DNA of 64,000 bases from Oscillospiraceae bacterium (GCA_902779945.1 CACZDN010000001.1:1-64000), one strand, 5' to 3'. Numbered from the stretch's first letter, positions 25,646 to 34,808 are shown. Numbers and translations are program-made. The notes: a model not told the origin generated them from the sequence alone.

Positions 25646-27601
25646 TCAGGCTGCCGCCCTGTTCAAAAGGCGCGCGGCCGGAAGCTCCAGCGCGATCAGG
25701 CTCAGCGCCAGCGCGTCGGTCATGAGCCCGGGCTTGATGAACAGAAAGCCCGCCGCCGCCAGCAGCACCCGCGTCCCGATCCTGAGCGCGGTCACGCCTC
25801 CGGATTCCCGCTCCGCCGGCAGGCCGGACAGCGCGGACGAGAGGGCCAGCACCCCGGCACAGGCGGTCGCAAAGGCGTAGACCGTCGCCGTGAGGCCGAC
25901 GCCCTCGGTGCTCCCGTAGAGCAGCACCGGATTATCAAGGAAGAAGAAGGGCACGATAAAGCCCGCGATCCCCAGCTTGATGGCGATGAGGCTGGTTTTC
26001 GTCATGTCGCTGTCGGCAATGCCGCTGGCAACATAGGAGCTCATGGCGACCGGCGGGGTGATGTTGCTCAGGCAGGCGTAGATGAGGCAGAACATGTTCG
26101 CCGCCATCTCGGTGGCGCCGACACCGCGCAGCACCGGCACCGCGACCGCGTACACGATCACGTAGGCGGCCACGCCGGGCACGCCCATGCCGAGGATGAT
26201 GGACATGACCATCACCATCAACCCGCCGAGAAAGAGCTGCCCTTCGCCGACGACCTTCAAAATCAGATTGCCGAAGTTGACGCCGAGACTTGTCATGTTC
26301 ACGGAGCCGATGATGACGCCGATGATCACGCAGCTCACGCCGACGCCGATGGCGCCGCGCGCGCCCTCCAAGACGGCGGCGAGGATCACCCGGGGCGTCA
26401 TGCGCGTCTCCCTGCGCAGCCAGGATACCGGCACGGTGGCAAAAATTGCGAGGATCGCGGCGTAGAGCGGGGTGTAGCCTGCAAACATCAGCCCTAGCAG
26501 CAGAACCAGCGGCAGCAGCAGATGCCCCCGTGCCCGCATGACCGAGGCCGCGTTCGGGATGTTCTCGGGCGCAAGGCCCGAGAGCCCCAGGCGCCTGGCC
26601 TCGAGATGGACGGACCAGAGCAGCCCGAGATAATACAGAAACGCCGGGATCGCTGCCGCCAGCATCACCTTTGTGTAGCTGACGGACATGAACTCCGCCA
26701 TCACGAAGCCCACCGCCCCCATGATCGGCGGGGTGAACTGTCCTCCGGTGGAGGCCACGGCCTCGACTGCGCCGGCAAATTCCTTTTTATAACCGGTCTT
26801 CTTCATCAGCGGGATCGTAATGGTCCCGGTGGTCGCGACATTCGCGATGGCCGAGCCGTTGATCATCCCCATCAGCGCCGAGGCGACCACCGAAACCTTG
26901 GCCGGCCCGCCGGGGGAGCGCCCCACGAGCGTCAGCGAGATGTCGTTGATAAGCTGCGAGAAGCCGCTGTATTTGAGAAACGCGCCGAAGAGCACAAACA
27001 CGAAGATGTACGTCGCGGAGACGCCGCTGCCCGTGCCGAGGATGCCGATGGTGTCCCAGACCAGGGACTTGATCACCCGCTTGAGGGTGAAGGCCGTGGT
27101 CCCGAAGGCGCCCGGAACATAGCGGCCCCACAGCGCAAAATAGGAGAGAAACACCAGTGCGATGACCGCGAGGTTCCCGCTGGTGCGGCGCGCCGCCTCA
27201 AAGCATAGCACGAGACAGACGATGCCGACGCGCACGTCCGCGTCGTTCAGCCGTCCGTTCCTGGCGAGAGCGTCGTAGCGCCGCAGGATGTAGGCAAAAC
27301 AGAACACCGCCGCCGCGCAGAGCACGAGATCCCACACCGGCGGCAGCCGGCGGCGCCGGGCCTCCTTTCGGTACGTGGGGTAGAGCAGAAAGGCCAGCGG
27401 CAGCAGGAGCATGATGTGCGCCGCGCGCAGCCTGACCGCGCCGAGCGTGCCCGTCAGATTGGCCCAGAGCTGGAACACGGCAAAGCCGGCGAGCGAGGTG
27501 GACACGAACGCCGCCATGGGCCCCGCGTAGACCCGGAGCCTGCTGTCGGAGTCCTTCTCCTCCATCAGCTCCTGCGCCCGCAGATCAAGCTCATCCGCCA
27601 T
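25646..27601 (-). CDS. TRAP transporter fused permease (DctQM-type)
   Basis: It is a 651-residue integral membrane protein. It combines the small four-helix and large twelve-helix TRAP permease subunits in one chain, as is normal for TAXI-type systems. About 16-18 hydrophobic segments are visible. Conserved large-subunit parts are SATYIFVFVLFGAFLKYSG and LMGMINGSAIANVATTGTITIPLMKKTGY, then GGQFTPPIMGAVGFVMAEF and ILGMGVPGVAAYVIV. A cytoplasmic N-terminus of about 25 acidic residues precedes the first helix. AAAGGAGG lies 8 bp before the ATG. It is first in the operon permease-TAXI protein-aminotransferase. Confidence 0.93.
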   Translation of the reverse strand: MADELDLRAQELMEEKDSDSRLRVYAGPMAAFVSTSLAGFAVFQLWANLTGTLGAVRLRAAHIMLLLPLAFLLYPTYRKEARRRRLPPVWDLVLCAAAVFCFAYILRRYDALARNGRLNDADVRVGIVCLVLCFEAARRTSGNLAVIALVFLSYFALWGRYVPGAFGTTAFTLKRVIKSLVWDTIGILGTGSGVSATYIFVFVLFGAFLKYSGFSQLINDISLTLVGRSPGGPAKVSVVASALMGMINGSAIANVATTGTITIPLMKKTGYKKEFAGAVEAVASTGGQFTPPIMGAVGFVMAEFMSVSYTKVMLAAAIPAFLYYLGLLWSVHLEARRLGLSGLAPENIPNAASVMRARGHLLLPLVLLLGLMFAGYTPLYAAILAIFATVPVSWLRRETRMTPRVILAAVLEGARGAIGVGVSCVIIGVIIGSVNMTSLGVNFGNLILKVVGEGQLFLGGLMVMVMSIILGMGVPGVAAYVIVYAVAVPVLRGVGATEMAANMFCLIYACLSNITPPVAMSSYVASGIADSDMTKTSLIAIKLGIAGFIVPFFFLDNPVLLYGSTEGVGLTATVYAFATACAGVLALSSALSGLPAERESGGVTALRIGTRVLLAAAGFLFIKPGLMTDALALSLIALELPAARLLNRAAA

Positions 27602-27658
27602 GCCGTCCGCCTCCTTTCTCCAAGCGCTGCTTTGCAGTTTAAATTGTTAGCTTGCTAA

Positions 27659-27687
27659 AGTATACAGAAGAATCCCGCCCCTGTCAA
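27659..27687 (-). promoter_or_regulatory. Sigma-A promoter for the TRAP-TAXI operon
   Basis: On the minus strand it reads TTGACA, 17 bp, TATACT (-35 at 27682-27687, -10 at 27659-27664), about 60 bp before the permease start. Confidence 0.85.
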
Positions 27688-27888
27688 GCTGAAAGAACGA
27701 ATAAAACACGGATAATCCCCTCAGGGAGCTCAGCGGGGCTTCAGCCTCTCCGTTCTTTCGCCCCGCAAGGCGAAATACCGATACAACCCGTTTTTTGCGG
27801 GGACGTGTACCTCGCAAAAAACACCGCTCACGCAGGCGAGTGCGCACAGCAGGCTGTGAAGCGAACGGGCTGCCTCTGTATTTGCATC

Positions 27889-27917
27889 TTTTCAAAGCCC
27901 GGGTTTGCTGGTATAAT
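27889..27917 (+). promoter_or_regulatory. Promoter for the 27978-33398 operon
   Basis: A TATAAT -10 (27912-27917) lies 17 bp after a weak TTTTCA -35 (27889-27894). It is about 60 bp before the first gene. Confidence 0.6.
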
Positions 27918-27977
27918 AACAATACGGATGAAAACAAAACCTGCGTTTTGAAACGGACGACTCGAAAGGAGCATGTT

Positions 27978-29507
27978 ATGAGCAAAAAACTGATTGCGCT
28001 TTGCCTGATTCTGGCCCTTGTGCTGGCGCTCAATCCGCTCGCTCACGCGGAGAACACCGACACGCTGGCCGACTGGGATATCCGCGTCACGGTCCCGGAC
28101 GGGAAGACCGCCGTGCTCAAGGGAGGGGAATACTACATCTATGCCCAGGACGAGGGCGCGATCCCCTATGTCATGCTGCGCGCATACCGCTACGATTCCG
28201 CGGAGAGCTTTCTGCAGGACTTCACCGACTACATGCGCGGGCAGTACGACGATCTCCGCGTGGCGCAGGAGCCCGCCGCCGTCACGATCGGGGACAAGAG
28301 CGGGCTCGAGCTCGTCTACAGCTACAAGGTCAGCGGCTACGACGTAAAGGACCGCCGCGTCGCGATCAAGAACGGGGAGCGGGTCTATATGTTTGCCTCC
28401 AAGGAGGTCGCGTCCCTCGGCAAGACGGTCGGGACGATGCTGGACGACGTGGTGGCGGGCTGTGTCTTTCTCTCGGCCCCCGCCGCGGAAAAGCCGCAGG
28501 AGAAGAAGCAGACCGTGCGCTCCGCGGGCTATCTCTATTGCCTGCCGGACGGGATGCCCAAGTATTTCGTGGACTTCAGCGGCATCGCCTCGGACAACGT
28601 GCTGCTGCACTGCTGGTTCCGTTCGAGCGACCCCACCTTCTACGAGCGCGTCTACACCCTGCATCTCGACGAGGCGGTACAGACGGAGGCCGGCGCGCGC
28701 TTTCCCAAAATCACGGACGAATACGGCTTTGACCACTCCGAACGGTACAGAGAGCTCCTCCTGGCCTTTGACGGGGATGAGCTTGTGATGCAGGTCGACC
28801 GCGACGAGAAGACCCTCGCCGGCGGCCCGGAGGATAATCTGCTCACAGGGGAGTACCGCATGGAGCCCGTGGACGTGGGCTTTGTCTACCAGTACCGGAC
28901 GGAGAACAAGCTCAAGTACTGGCTGGATCTCGAACAGAAGGACATCGAGCTGCACGCGCTCTTCGTCTCCGGCGATCCCGAGCCCTATGAGACGGTCTTC
29001 ACGCTCGAGCGGGCAAGCGCCGTCGAGGAGGACGACACGACGCTGCACATCACCCGCGTCACGGACGCCCACGGGCTGGATGTCTCCGCCTGGTTCCGGA
29101 CGCTCCGCCTCTCCGCCACGGAGGACGGCATCGTGATGGAGGTCGAGCGGGACGAGAGCACCCTCGCGGGCGGGGCGGGGGACAACATCCTGACGGGCAG
29201 CTATCTCTTCAGGCCGAAGACCTTCTTCCGCCCCCTCTCCGACGGGCCTTACACGGCGGAGGAGCTTGCGAGACTTGCCCAGATCCACTACTTTATCACC
29301 ACCGGCTTCTATCCCCCGGAGGCGGACGCGGAGGAAAATCCGAACGGCAGCTTCACTGTCCACCTCTATGAGAACGTGAAGCTGGAGGACTTCTTCCACA
29401 CTGCCACCTCCGCCTGGTACGCGGTGGGCGCAAACGGCGTCGGCGTGGACCTCATTACCGGCGAGAGCGTGAATCTGATCCCATCCGGGGCAGACAGAAT
29501 GAACTGA
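27978..29507 (+). CDS. Secreted protein with internal repeat, unknown function
   Basis: The 509-residue protein has a signal peptide (cleavage after NPLAHA) and no membrane anchor or sorting motif, so it should be released or loosely cell-associated. Residues about 30-165 form one domain. The middle holds two copies of an ~85-residue unit: VYTLHLDEAV..ITDEYGFDHSERYRELLLAFDGDELVMQVDRDEKTLAGG and VFTLERASAV..VTDAHGLDVSAWFRTLRLSA..VMEVERDESTLAGG. The units end in DNLLTG and DNILTG. The C-terminus is another small domain. I do not recognise a family. The gene leads an operon with GH13, HflK and HflC. AAAGGAGC precedes the ATG. Confidence 0.75.
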   Translation: MSKKLIALCLILALVLALNPLAHAENTDTLADWDIRVTVPDGKTAVLKGGEYYIYAQDEGAIPYVMLRAYRYDSAESFLQDFTDYMRGQYDDLRVAQEPAAVTIGDKSGLELVYSYKVSGYDVKDRRVAIKNGERVYMFASKEVASLGKTVGTMLDDVVAGCVFLSAPAAEKPQEKKQTVRSAGYLYCLPDGMPKYFVDFSGIASDNVLLHCWFRSSDPTFYERVYTLHLDEAVQTEAGARFPKITDEYGFDHSERYRELLLAFDGDELVMQVDRDEKTLAGGPEDNLLTGEYRMEPVDVGFVYQYRTENKLKYWLDLEQKDIELHALFVSGDPEPYETVFTLERASAVEEDDTTLHITRVTDAHGLDVSAWFRTLRLSATEDGIVMEVERDESTLAGGAGDNILTGSYLFRPKTFFRPLSDGPYTAEELARLAQIHYFITTGFYPPEADAEENPNGSFTVHLYENVKLEDFFHTATSAWYAVGANGVGVDLITGESVNLIPSGADRMN

Positions 29508-29525
29508 AAAAGAGAGGAAAAGATT

Positions 29526-31190
29526 ATGGCAGAAAAATGGTGGCAGCGGAGCGTGGTCTATCAGATCTACCCGCGCAGCTTTCAGGACTCCAACGGCGAC
29601 GGCATCGGCGATCTCCCCGGCATCACGAGCCGGCTGGAATACATCCGGGAGCTGGGCGCGGACACGATCTGGCTCTCGCCGGTCTACAAATCCCCGAACG
29701 ACGACAACGGCTACGACATCAGCGACTATCAGGACATCATGCGGGAGTTCGGCACGATGGCGGACTTCAACGCCCTGCTCGAAAAGGCCCACTCCCTGGG
29801 GCTCAGGATCGTGATGGACCTCGTCGTCAACCACAGCTCGGACGAGCACAGGTGGTTCGTTGAATCCCGCGCCTCCCGCGATAACCCGTACCGGGACTAC
29901 TATATCTGGCGCGAGGGAAAGGACGGCGGCGCGCCGAACAACTGGGGCTCCTGCTTTGGCGGCAGCGCCTGGGAGTACGACGAGGGGACGGATATGTACT
30001 ATCTGCACCTCTTCTCCAAAAAGCAGCCGGACCTCAACTGGGACAATCCCGCCGTGCGCGACGAGGTCTTCGGGATGATGAACTGGTGGCTGGACAAGGG
30101 GATCGACGGCTTCCGCATGGATGTCATCAGCCTCATCTCCAAGCCCGAGGGTCTGCCCGACGGCGAGGCGGGGCCGACCGGCTACGCGCCCTTCCTGCTG
30201 ACGGCGAACGGCCCGCACGAGCACGAATATCTCCGCGAAATGAACCGCCGCGTCCTCTCGCGGCGCGAGCTGCTGACGGTGGGGGAGTGCGCCGGCGTCA
30301 CACTGGAGGAGGCCAAATCCTACGCCAACCTCGACGGGAGCGAGCTTTCCATGGTGTTCCAGTTTGAGCACATGGAGGCGGACTTCCACCCCACGCTCGG
30401 CCGCTATGCCGCTCAGCACAAGAACCTGCCGCGCCTCAAGGAGATCATGAGCCGCTGGCAGACGAAGCTTGACGGCATGGCCTGGAACAGCCTCTACTGG
30501 GACAACCACGACCAGCCCCGCGTCGTCTCCCGCTACGGCAGCGAGAGGGAGGAGTACCGGGAGCTGAGCGCCAAGATGCTCGCCACCTGCCTGCACATGA
30601 TGCAGGGCACGCCCTACGTCTACCAGGGCGAGGAGCTGGGCATGACCAACTACCCCTGGACCAGCATCGACCAGATGAACGACATCGAATCCCTCGGCAA
30701 CTACCGCGACCTCCACGCGAAGGGCTACCTCACCGAAGAGGAGGGCCTTGCAATGCTGCGCCAGAGGAGCCGCGACAACGCCCGCACCCCCATGCAGTGG
30801 GACGACGGGCCCGAGGCCGGCTTCACCACCGGCACGCCCTGGCTCCCGGTGAACCCGAACCATGTGACGATCAACGCCGCCGAGCAGGTAGCGCGCCCGG
30901 ACTCCGTGTTCCATTACTACCAGAAGCTCATCCGGCTTCGCCGTGAGCTCGACGTGGTCGCCTTCGGCCACTACGCGCTTTTGGAGCCGGACCATCCGGA
31001 GCTCTTCGCCTACACCCGCACCCTCGGGGACGAGAGCCTGCTGGTCCTGTGCAGCTTCACGGACAACGAGCTCGACTATACCATCCCGGCAGAATTCCAA
31101 AACGCCGAGACGCTGATCGCAAACTACCCGGCGCCCGCGCCCGCGGGGAAGCTCCGCCCCTGGGAGGCGCTGGTGCTCCGCCGGCGATAA
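29526..31190 (+). CDS. GH13 alpha-glucosidase (oligo-1,6-glucosidase type)
   Basis: This 554-residue cytoplasmic glycoside hydrolase family 13 enzyme probably cleaves isomaltose-type oligosaccharides or a related alpha-glucoside. The start WWQRSVVYQIYPRSFQDSNGDGIGDL is characteristic. Catalytic residues are Asp199 (DGFRMDVIS), Glu254 (LTVGECAG) and Asp329 (WDNHDQPR). MDLVVNHSSDEHRW is conserved region I. Trehalose-6-phosphate hydrolase and sucrose isomerase relatives look alike, so the substrate is not settled. No signal peptide and no sugar transporter gene is nearby. Confidence 0.9.
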   Translation: MAEKWWQRSVVYQIYPRSFQDSNGDGIGDLPGITSRLEYIRELGADTIWLSPVYKSPNDDNGYDISDYQDIMREFGTMADFNALLEKAHSLGLRIVMDLVVNHSSDEHRWFVESRASRDNPYRDYYIWREGKDGGAPNNWGSCFGGSAWEYDEGTDMYYLHLFSKKQPDLNWDNPAVRDEVFGMMNWWLDKGIDGFRMDVISLISKPEGLPDGEAGPTGYAPFLLTANGPHEHEYLREMNRRVLSRRELLTVGECAGVTLEEAKSYANLDGSELSMVFQFEHMEADFHPTLGRYAAQHKNLPRLKEIMSRWQTKLDGMAWNSLYWDNHDQPRVVSRYGSEREEYRELSAKMLATCLHMMQGTPYVYQGEELGMTNYPWTSIDQMNDIESLGNYRDLHAKGYLTEEEGLAMLRQRSRDNARTPMQWDDGPEAGFTTGTPWLPVNPNHVTINAAEQVARPDSVFHYYQKLIRLRRELDVVAFGHYALLEPDHPELFAYTRTLGDESLLVLCSFTDNELDYTIPAEFQNAETLIANYPAPAPAGKLRPWEALVLRRR

Positions 31191-31202
31191 GGGGGAAGTG
31201 CC

Positions 31203-31508
31203 GTGCTTTTGAAGGATACGGAGCTCACCGTCTATATCTCCAACGACGAGGGGGAGTTTCGGCGCGTGGAGGCGGCCCTCCGGGACGGGGGCCTCGCCTA
31301 CCGCGTGTGGACCACCGCGGAATACCCGGTCTTCGGCTGGACGCGCTGGGACCCCCGTCTCATGGGCCGGCACGAGCGGCGTCTGCGCAAGGTCTACCAC
31401 ATCGACGTCTCCGAGCGCGACCGGCAGAACCTGATCGACGCGAACCGCACGATACGGCTCATCACGGGCAGGGTCATGAACGCCGAGCCCGTCAACGAAA
31501 TCATTTAG
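31203..31508 (+). CDS. Small hypothetical protein
   Basis: It is a 101-residue soluble protein, rich in Arg and charged residues, with an alternating beta-alpha look (LTVYISNDEGEFRRVEAALR, then a basic loop, then VYHIDVSERDRQNLIDANRTI). It starts at GTG 4-5 bp after GGGGGAAG and sits 12 bp after the GH13 stop and 16 bp before hflK, so it is translated as part of the operon. No family was recognised. Confidence 0.65.
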   Translation: MLLKDTELTVYISNDEGEFRRVEAALRDGGLAYRVWTTAEYPVFGWTRWDPRLMGRHERRLRKVYHIDVSERDRQNLIDANRTIRLITGRVMNAEPVNEII

Positions 31509-31524
31509 AGAGAAGGTAACGCCT

Positions 31525-32511
31525 GTGAACATCAATCCCGACGGCAGCTACTCGAGCGGCCCGGCAAAAAAGCCGCGCCCGAGGCTGCGTCTGCCCGGCA
31601 GGGGGGCCGTGCTGATCCTGGCCGCGCTGCTGCTGGTCATGGCCGTGCTCGACGCCTGCTACACCCTCAAGGAGGACCAGTACGCCGTCATCACGACCTT
31701 CGGCAAGCCCACCATGGTCTCCACCTCCGGCCTCAAGCTCAAGCTCCCGTTCATCCAGCAGGTGACCAAGGTCTCCAAGACCATCCAGGGCTTCCCCCTC
31801 GGCTACCGCATCGGCAGCAGTCAGAGTGTGGACGAGGAATCCCTCATGATCACCTACGACTATAACTTCGTGAACGTGGACTTTTATGTGGAGTACCGCG
31901 TGACCGACCCCATCAAGTACCTCTACAATTCCGAGGACCCGGTCGGCATCCTCAAAATGCTCTGCCAGAGCTATATCCGCGACACCATCGGCCTCTACAA
32001 CGTCGATACCGTCATCACCACCGGCAAGAGCGAGATCCAGGCCGCCATCAAGGAGAAGGTCATGAACCGCCTGGAGAGCGAGGACATCGGCCTCCAGCTC
32101 ACCAACATCCGCATTCAGGACGCCGAGCCTCCCACGGCCGAGGTGCAGCGCGCCTTCACCGCGGTGGAGACCGCCAAGCAGTCCGCCGACACCAAGGTCA
32201 ACAACGCCAAGAAGTACGCCAATGAGGTCATCCCCGCCGCGGCCGCCGACGCCGACCAGATCGTCAAAAGCGCCGAGGCCTACAGGGCCAGCCGCATCAA
32301 CGAGGCCAACGGTCAGGCCGCCCGTTTCTCCGCGCTGTTTGAGGAGTATCAGAAGTACCCCCTCATTACCAAGCAGCGCCTGTTCTACGAGGCGATGGAG
32401 TCCATTCTGCCCGGCATGAAGCTCTATATCCTCGACAGCGACACCGGTGTACAGACCGCGCTGCCGCTCGACCAGTTTGCCGCCGTCAATGTGGGAGGTG
32501 AGGGAAAATGA
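31525..32511 (+). CDS. hflK: SPFH-domain membrane protease modulator HflK
   Basis: It is a 328-residue protein with one membrane helix (about residues 28-48) after a proline/basic N-terminus. An SPFH/prohibitin domain follows (ITTFGKPTMVSTSGLKLKLPFIQQV) and then an Ala/Glu-rich coiled coil (EVIPAAAADADQIVKSAEAYRASRI). HflK and HflC form a large cage in the membrane around FtsH and influence its proteolysis. It starts with GTG after AGAGAAGG. Its end overlaps hflC by 4 bp, as usual for the pair. Confidence 0.88.
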   Translation: MNINPDGSYSSGPAKKPRPRLRLPGRGAVLILAALLLVMAVLDACYTLKEDQYAVITTFGKPTMVSTSGLKLKLPFIQQVTKVSKTIQGFPLGYRIGSSQSVDEESLMITYDYNFVNVDFYVEYRVTDPIKYLYNSEDPVGILKMLCQSYIRDTIGLYNVDTVITTGKSEIQAAIKEKVMNRLESEDIGLQLTNIRIQDAEPPTAEVQRAFTAVETAKQSADTKVNNAKKYANEVIPAAAADADQIVKSAEAYRASRINEANGQAARFSALFEEYQKYPLITKQRLFYEAMESILPGMKLYILDSDTGVQTALPLDQFAAVNVGGEGK

Positions 32512-33398
32512 TGAACAAGCTTTCGGTCAAAATTGCGGTCCCGATCGTGATCGCCGTGCTGGCGCTGCTGCTCTCCTCGGCCTGCTTCGTCACCACGCAG
32601 CAGAATGAGTACACCATCGTGCGCCAGTTCGGCGCGGTCGTCAAAATCGTGGACGAGCCGGGCCTGAGCATGAAGCTGCCCTTCATCCAGTCCGTCAGCA
32701 CCCTGCCCAAGACCGAAATGCTGTACGACCTCGCGGTCAGCGACGTCATCACCAGCGACAAGAAGTCCATGGTCGCCGACTCCTTCGTCCTCTGGCGCAT
32801 CAGCGACCCGCTGAAATTCATCCAGAGCCTCTCCGGCAACCTCTCGAACGCCGAGTACCGTATCGACACCGTGGTCTACAACAGCCTCAAAACCGTCATC
32901 TCCTCCATGCGGCAGGAGGAGGTCATCTCCGGGCGCGACGGGCTTCTGGCCCAGCGCATCATGGAGAACGTCGGCAGCACCTTCGACAACTACGGCATCA
33001 CCCTGCTCGCCATCGAGACCAAGCGCATCGACCTGCCGGACGAGAACAAGTCCGCCGTGTACGAGCGCATGATCTCCGAACGCGACAACATCGCCGCCTC
33101 CTACGCCGCCGAGGGCGCGGCGGAGGCCAAGCAGATCCGCAACGAGGCCGACAAGTCCGTCTCCATCACGCTCTCCGAGGCCAACGCCAAGGCCGAGACC
33201 CTCAAGGCCGAGGGTGAGGCCGAGTATATGCGCATCCTCTCCGCCGTCTACGACACCCCGGAGGAGGCGGATTTCTACGAATTCATGCGCGCTCTCGACA
33301 TGGCCCGCGCCTCTCTCACGGGCGGCAGCAAGACCCTCGTCGTCTCCGCCGATTCCCCCATCGCCCGCATCTTCCAAAACGTCCCCACGGCGGAGTGA
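32508..33398 (+). CDS. hflC: SPFH-domain membrane protease modulator HflC
   Basis: This 296-residue partner of HflK has an N-terminal membrane helix (about 8-28). Its SPFH domain (YTIVRQFGAVVKIVDEPGLSMKLPFIQSV) is followed by VSDVITSDKKSMVADSFVLWRI and a coiled coil (SYAAEGAAEAKQIRNEADKS). A conserved C-terminal stretch with EADFYEFMRALDMARAS ends the domain. It carries GGTGAGG as ribosome site inside the end of hflK. It is the last gene before a strong terminator. Confidence 0.9.
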   Translation: MMNKLSVKIAVPIVIAVLALLLSSACFVTTQQNEYTIVRQFGAVVKIVDEPGLSMKLPFIQSVSTLPKTEMLYDLAVSDVITSDKKSMVADSFVLWRISDPLKFIQSLSGNLSNAEYRIDTVVYNSLKTVISSMRQEEVISGRDGLLAQRIMENVGSTFDNYGITLLAIETKRIDLPDENKSAVYERMISERDNIAASYAAEGAAEAKQIRNEADKSVSITLSEANAKAETLKAEGEAEYMRILSAVYDTPEEADFYEFMRALDMARASLTGGSKTLVVSADSPIARIFQNVPTAE

Positions 33399-33469
33399 GC
33401 GCATAAGGGCCCGTAAAAAGCAGGGGTGGGCCTGCCCCTCCCGGAAGTCTCATGAAACGCACAGCGGAC

Positions 33470-33517
33470 AAAGTACGGCGTAATCGCAGCATTCTACGAA
33501 AACGCCGTACTTTTTTC
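33470..33517 (+). terminator. Rho-independent terminator after hflC
   Basis: AAAGTACGGCGT pairs with ACGCCGTACTTT across a 20-nt loop and is followed by TTTTTTCG. It closes the 27978-33398 operon. Confidence 0.8.
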
Positions 33518-33603
33518 GTGCTGTGCCAACAGAAATATGAAAAAGCAAAAGGCACACGCGGTATTGGAGTATCTTGGTAACTTTTCAGTCCGGACTGTAT
33601 TTT

Positions 33604-33766
33604 AAGGCAATACCGCACAATACGCCTGCGGCATCTTCCGGAAAACTTGCACCCTGATTTCGTCACTTTTTCTTGAGGTACACAAAGTATATCTGCGAAA
33701 AAGCGCCATCATCAGAACCCAAGTTTTCCCGGAATCTGCTCTTGCCGCATTGTGCGGTGTTGCCTT
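33604..33766 (+). repeat. MITE-like repeat, full-length copy (163 bp)
   Basis: This is a complete copy. Left end AAGGCAATACCGCACAAT and right end ATTGTGCGGTGTTGCCTT form terminal inverted repeats of about 18 bp. The interior has a second, weaker symmetry centred on GAGGTACACAAAGTATATCT. No open frame encodes a transposase, so it would need one in trans. It is flanked by TTT and AAGG without a clear long target duplication. Confidence 0.9.
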
Positions 33767-33779
33767 AAGGAAAAATGTC

Positions 33780-33921
33780 CGTTCTGCGTCATTGCGCACC
33801 AGTGACCGATGTCACTGGTGCGGAAATCCGCATCTCTTTCACACTGTTTCCATGCTCAACTTGCACAAAGAAGAGACGGATTCCCACGCCAGTGTTGCGA
33901 CACTGGCTCGGAATGACGGGA
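33780..33921. repeat. Interspersed repeat (CATTGCGCACCAGTG family)
   Basis: The arms GTCATTGCGCACCAGTG..CACTGGTGCGGAAATCCG and CGGATTCCCACGCCAGTG..CACTGGCTCGGAATGACGG are imperfect inverted copies. I recognise this as a repeat type common in Clostridia genomes. It is non-coding. Confidence 0.65.
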
Positions 33922-33961
33922 GCAGACGGAATAGTTACCTATCTTGTGATACAATTCGTAT

Positions 33962-34038
33962 GTCATCCTGAGCGTCAGCGAAGGATCTCTCGGTTGTCCA
34001 CGGGATGCTTCGTCGCTGCGCTCCTCAGAATGACATGA
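33962..34038. repeat. Interspersed repeat (GTCATCCTGAGCG family)
   Basis: GTCATCCTGAGCGTCAGCGA and CGCTCCTCAGAATGACAT form inverted arms around AAGGATCTCTCGG. Partial copies recur at 19618, 19790, 21291 and 25528. Confidence 0.7.
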
Positions 34039-34320
34039 AGTTTGAAATGTTATAACGATGCGAGGATCAATCAGCGTGCGGTTTTAAAGGAAATCTTCTC
34101 CTTCATGCCGGTATTTCCTGTTTTATAAAAGTCCGCGGCTCAGACGGAACCGCGCACGAAAAACGCAGCTCCACTTGTTGCCGCACAAGTTTCTTGCCCA
34201 AAAGATGGATGTAAAAAGGAAAATGCGATTTCTAACGGAAGGTAAACGCATCCGTATTTGGACAAACAGTCGGCGCGGCGTATCGGGCGGGGGTATTACA
34301 GCCGGTTTTTCCGCTTTTGT
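34039..34320. other. Non-coding stretch
   Basis: I see no convincing gene or known RNA here. A short open frame at 34258-34482 has no ribosome site and no recognisable protein. Confidence 0.5.
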
Positions 34321-34350
34321 TTGACACGGCCCCCTGCTCTTTGCTACAAT
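34321..34350 (+). promoter_or_regulatory. Sigma-A promoter before the broken amidohydrolase
   Basis: TTGACA (34321-34326), 18 bp, TACAAT (34345-34350). It survives although the gene downstream is truncated. Confidence 0.75.
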
Positions 34351-34498
34351 AACGCAGGAAGGCTGTACGGCGCAGGGAGGAAGCCAATAGAAAAGAGCGA
34401 AAATAAAGCGACCCGGACCGGGAAATCCCGCCGGATCACGGGGGACATCCTGATCGCGCCGACAAACGGCGCGGCGGACTGAATCAGGGAGGGTAAAA

Positions 34499-34680
34499 AT
34501 GGACTCAAATCACAGCTTCAATCTGATCGTGAAAAACGCCATGATCTGTACGATGGACCGGGAGGGACGCGTGCTCAGGCGCGGGTCGCTGGCTGTGCGG
34601 GGCGACAGGATCGCCCTGATCTCGGAGACGGACCTGTCCAGATCTGCGCTCGCCGAGCGTGTGATCGACGCGGGCCTCAG
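34499..34680 (+). pseudogene. Amidohydrolase (TRZ/ATZ-type) N-terminal remnant
   Basis: GGGAGG precedes an ATG. The first ~60 codons encode the start of a metal-dependent amidohydrolase/deaminase: FNLIVKNAMICTMDREGRV, then RGSLAVRGDRIALI and AERVIDA. In intact proteins VIDA is followed by a GxxxxPGxxNxHxH metal site. Here the sequence changes abruptly at about 34677 into unrelated DNA and the metal-binding domain is lost. The frame stays open to 34966 by chance, because it runs antisense through the neighbouring gene. Confidence 0.7.
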
Positions 34681-34808
34681 CCGCTGCGCTGTGACGGGGT
34701 ACAAAGACTTCTTGCGCAGCGCCTTATCCCCGATTTGTTCGCAAGGGCTTCCCATCGCGACAGTCGCGCGCCTCTGCAGGCCCGGGAATATCAATTGTGC
34801 GCGTCGTG

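Larger units (their letters stand above)
27602..27977. other. Divergent promoter region
   Basis: No gene is seen in these 376 bp between divergent operons. Besides the two promoters listed separately, a 10-bp perfect inverted repeat (GTTTTTTGCG / CGCAAAAAAC) at 27790-27822 encloses 13 bp. It could be a hairpin or an operator. A GC-rich segment around 27716-27775 has imperfect stems. Confidence 0.5.

Noticed and set aside
27828-31535. Open frame of 1235 codons on the minus strand
   Set aside because: It is antisense to the secreted protein and the GH13 gene, whose catalytic residues are all intact. It is a codon-bias shadow.
34258-34482. Short frame upstream of the amidohydrolase remnant
   Set aside because: It has no ribosome site, crosses the promoter at 34321-34350 and encodes nothing recognisable.
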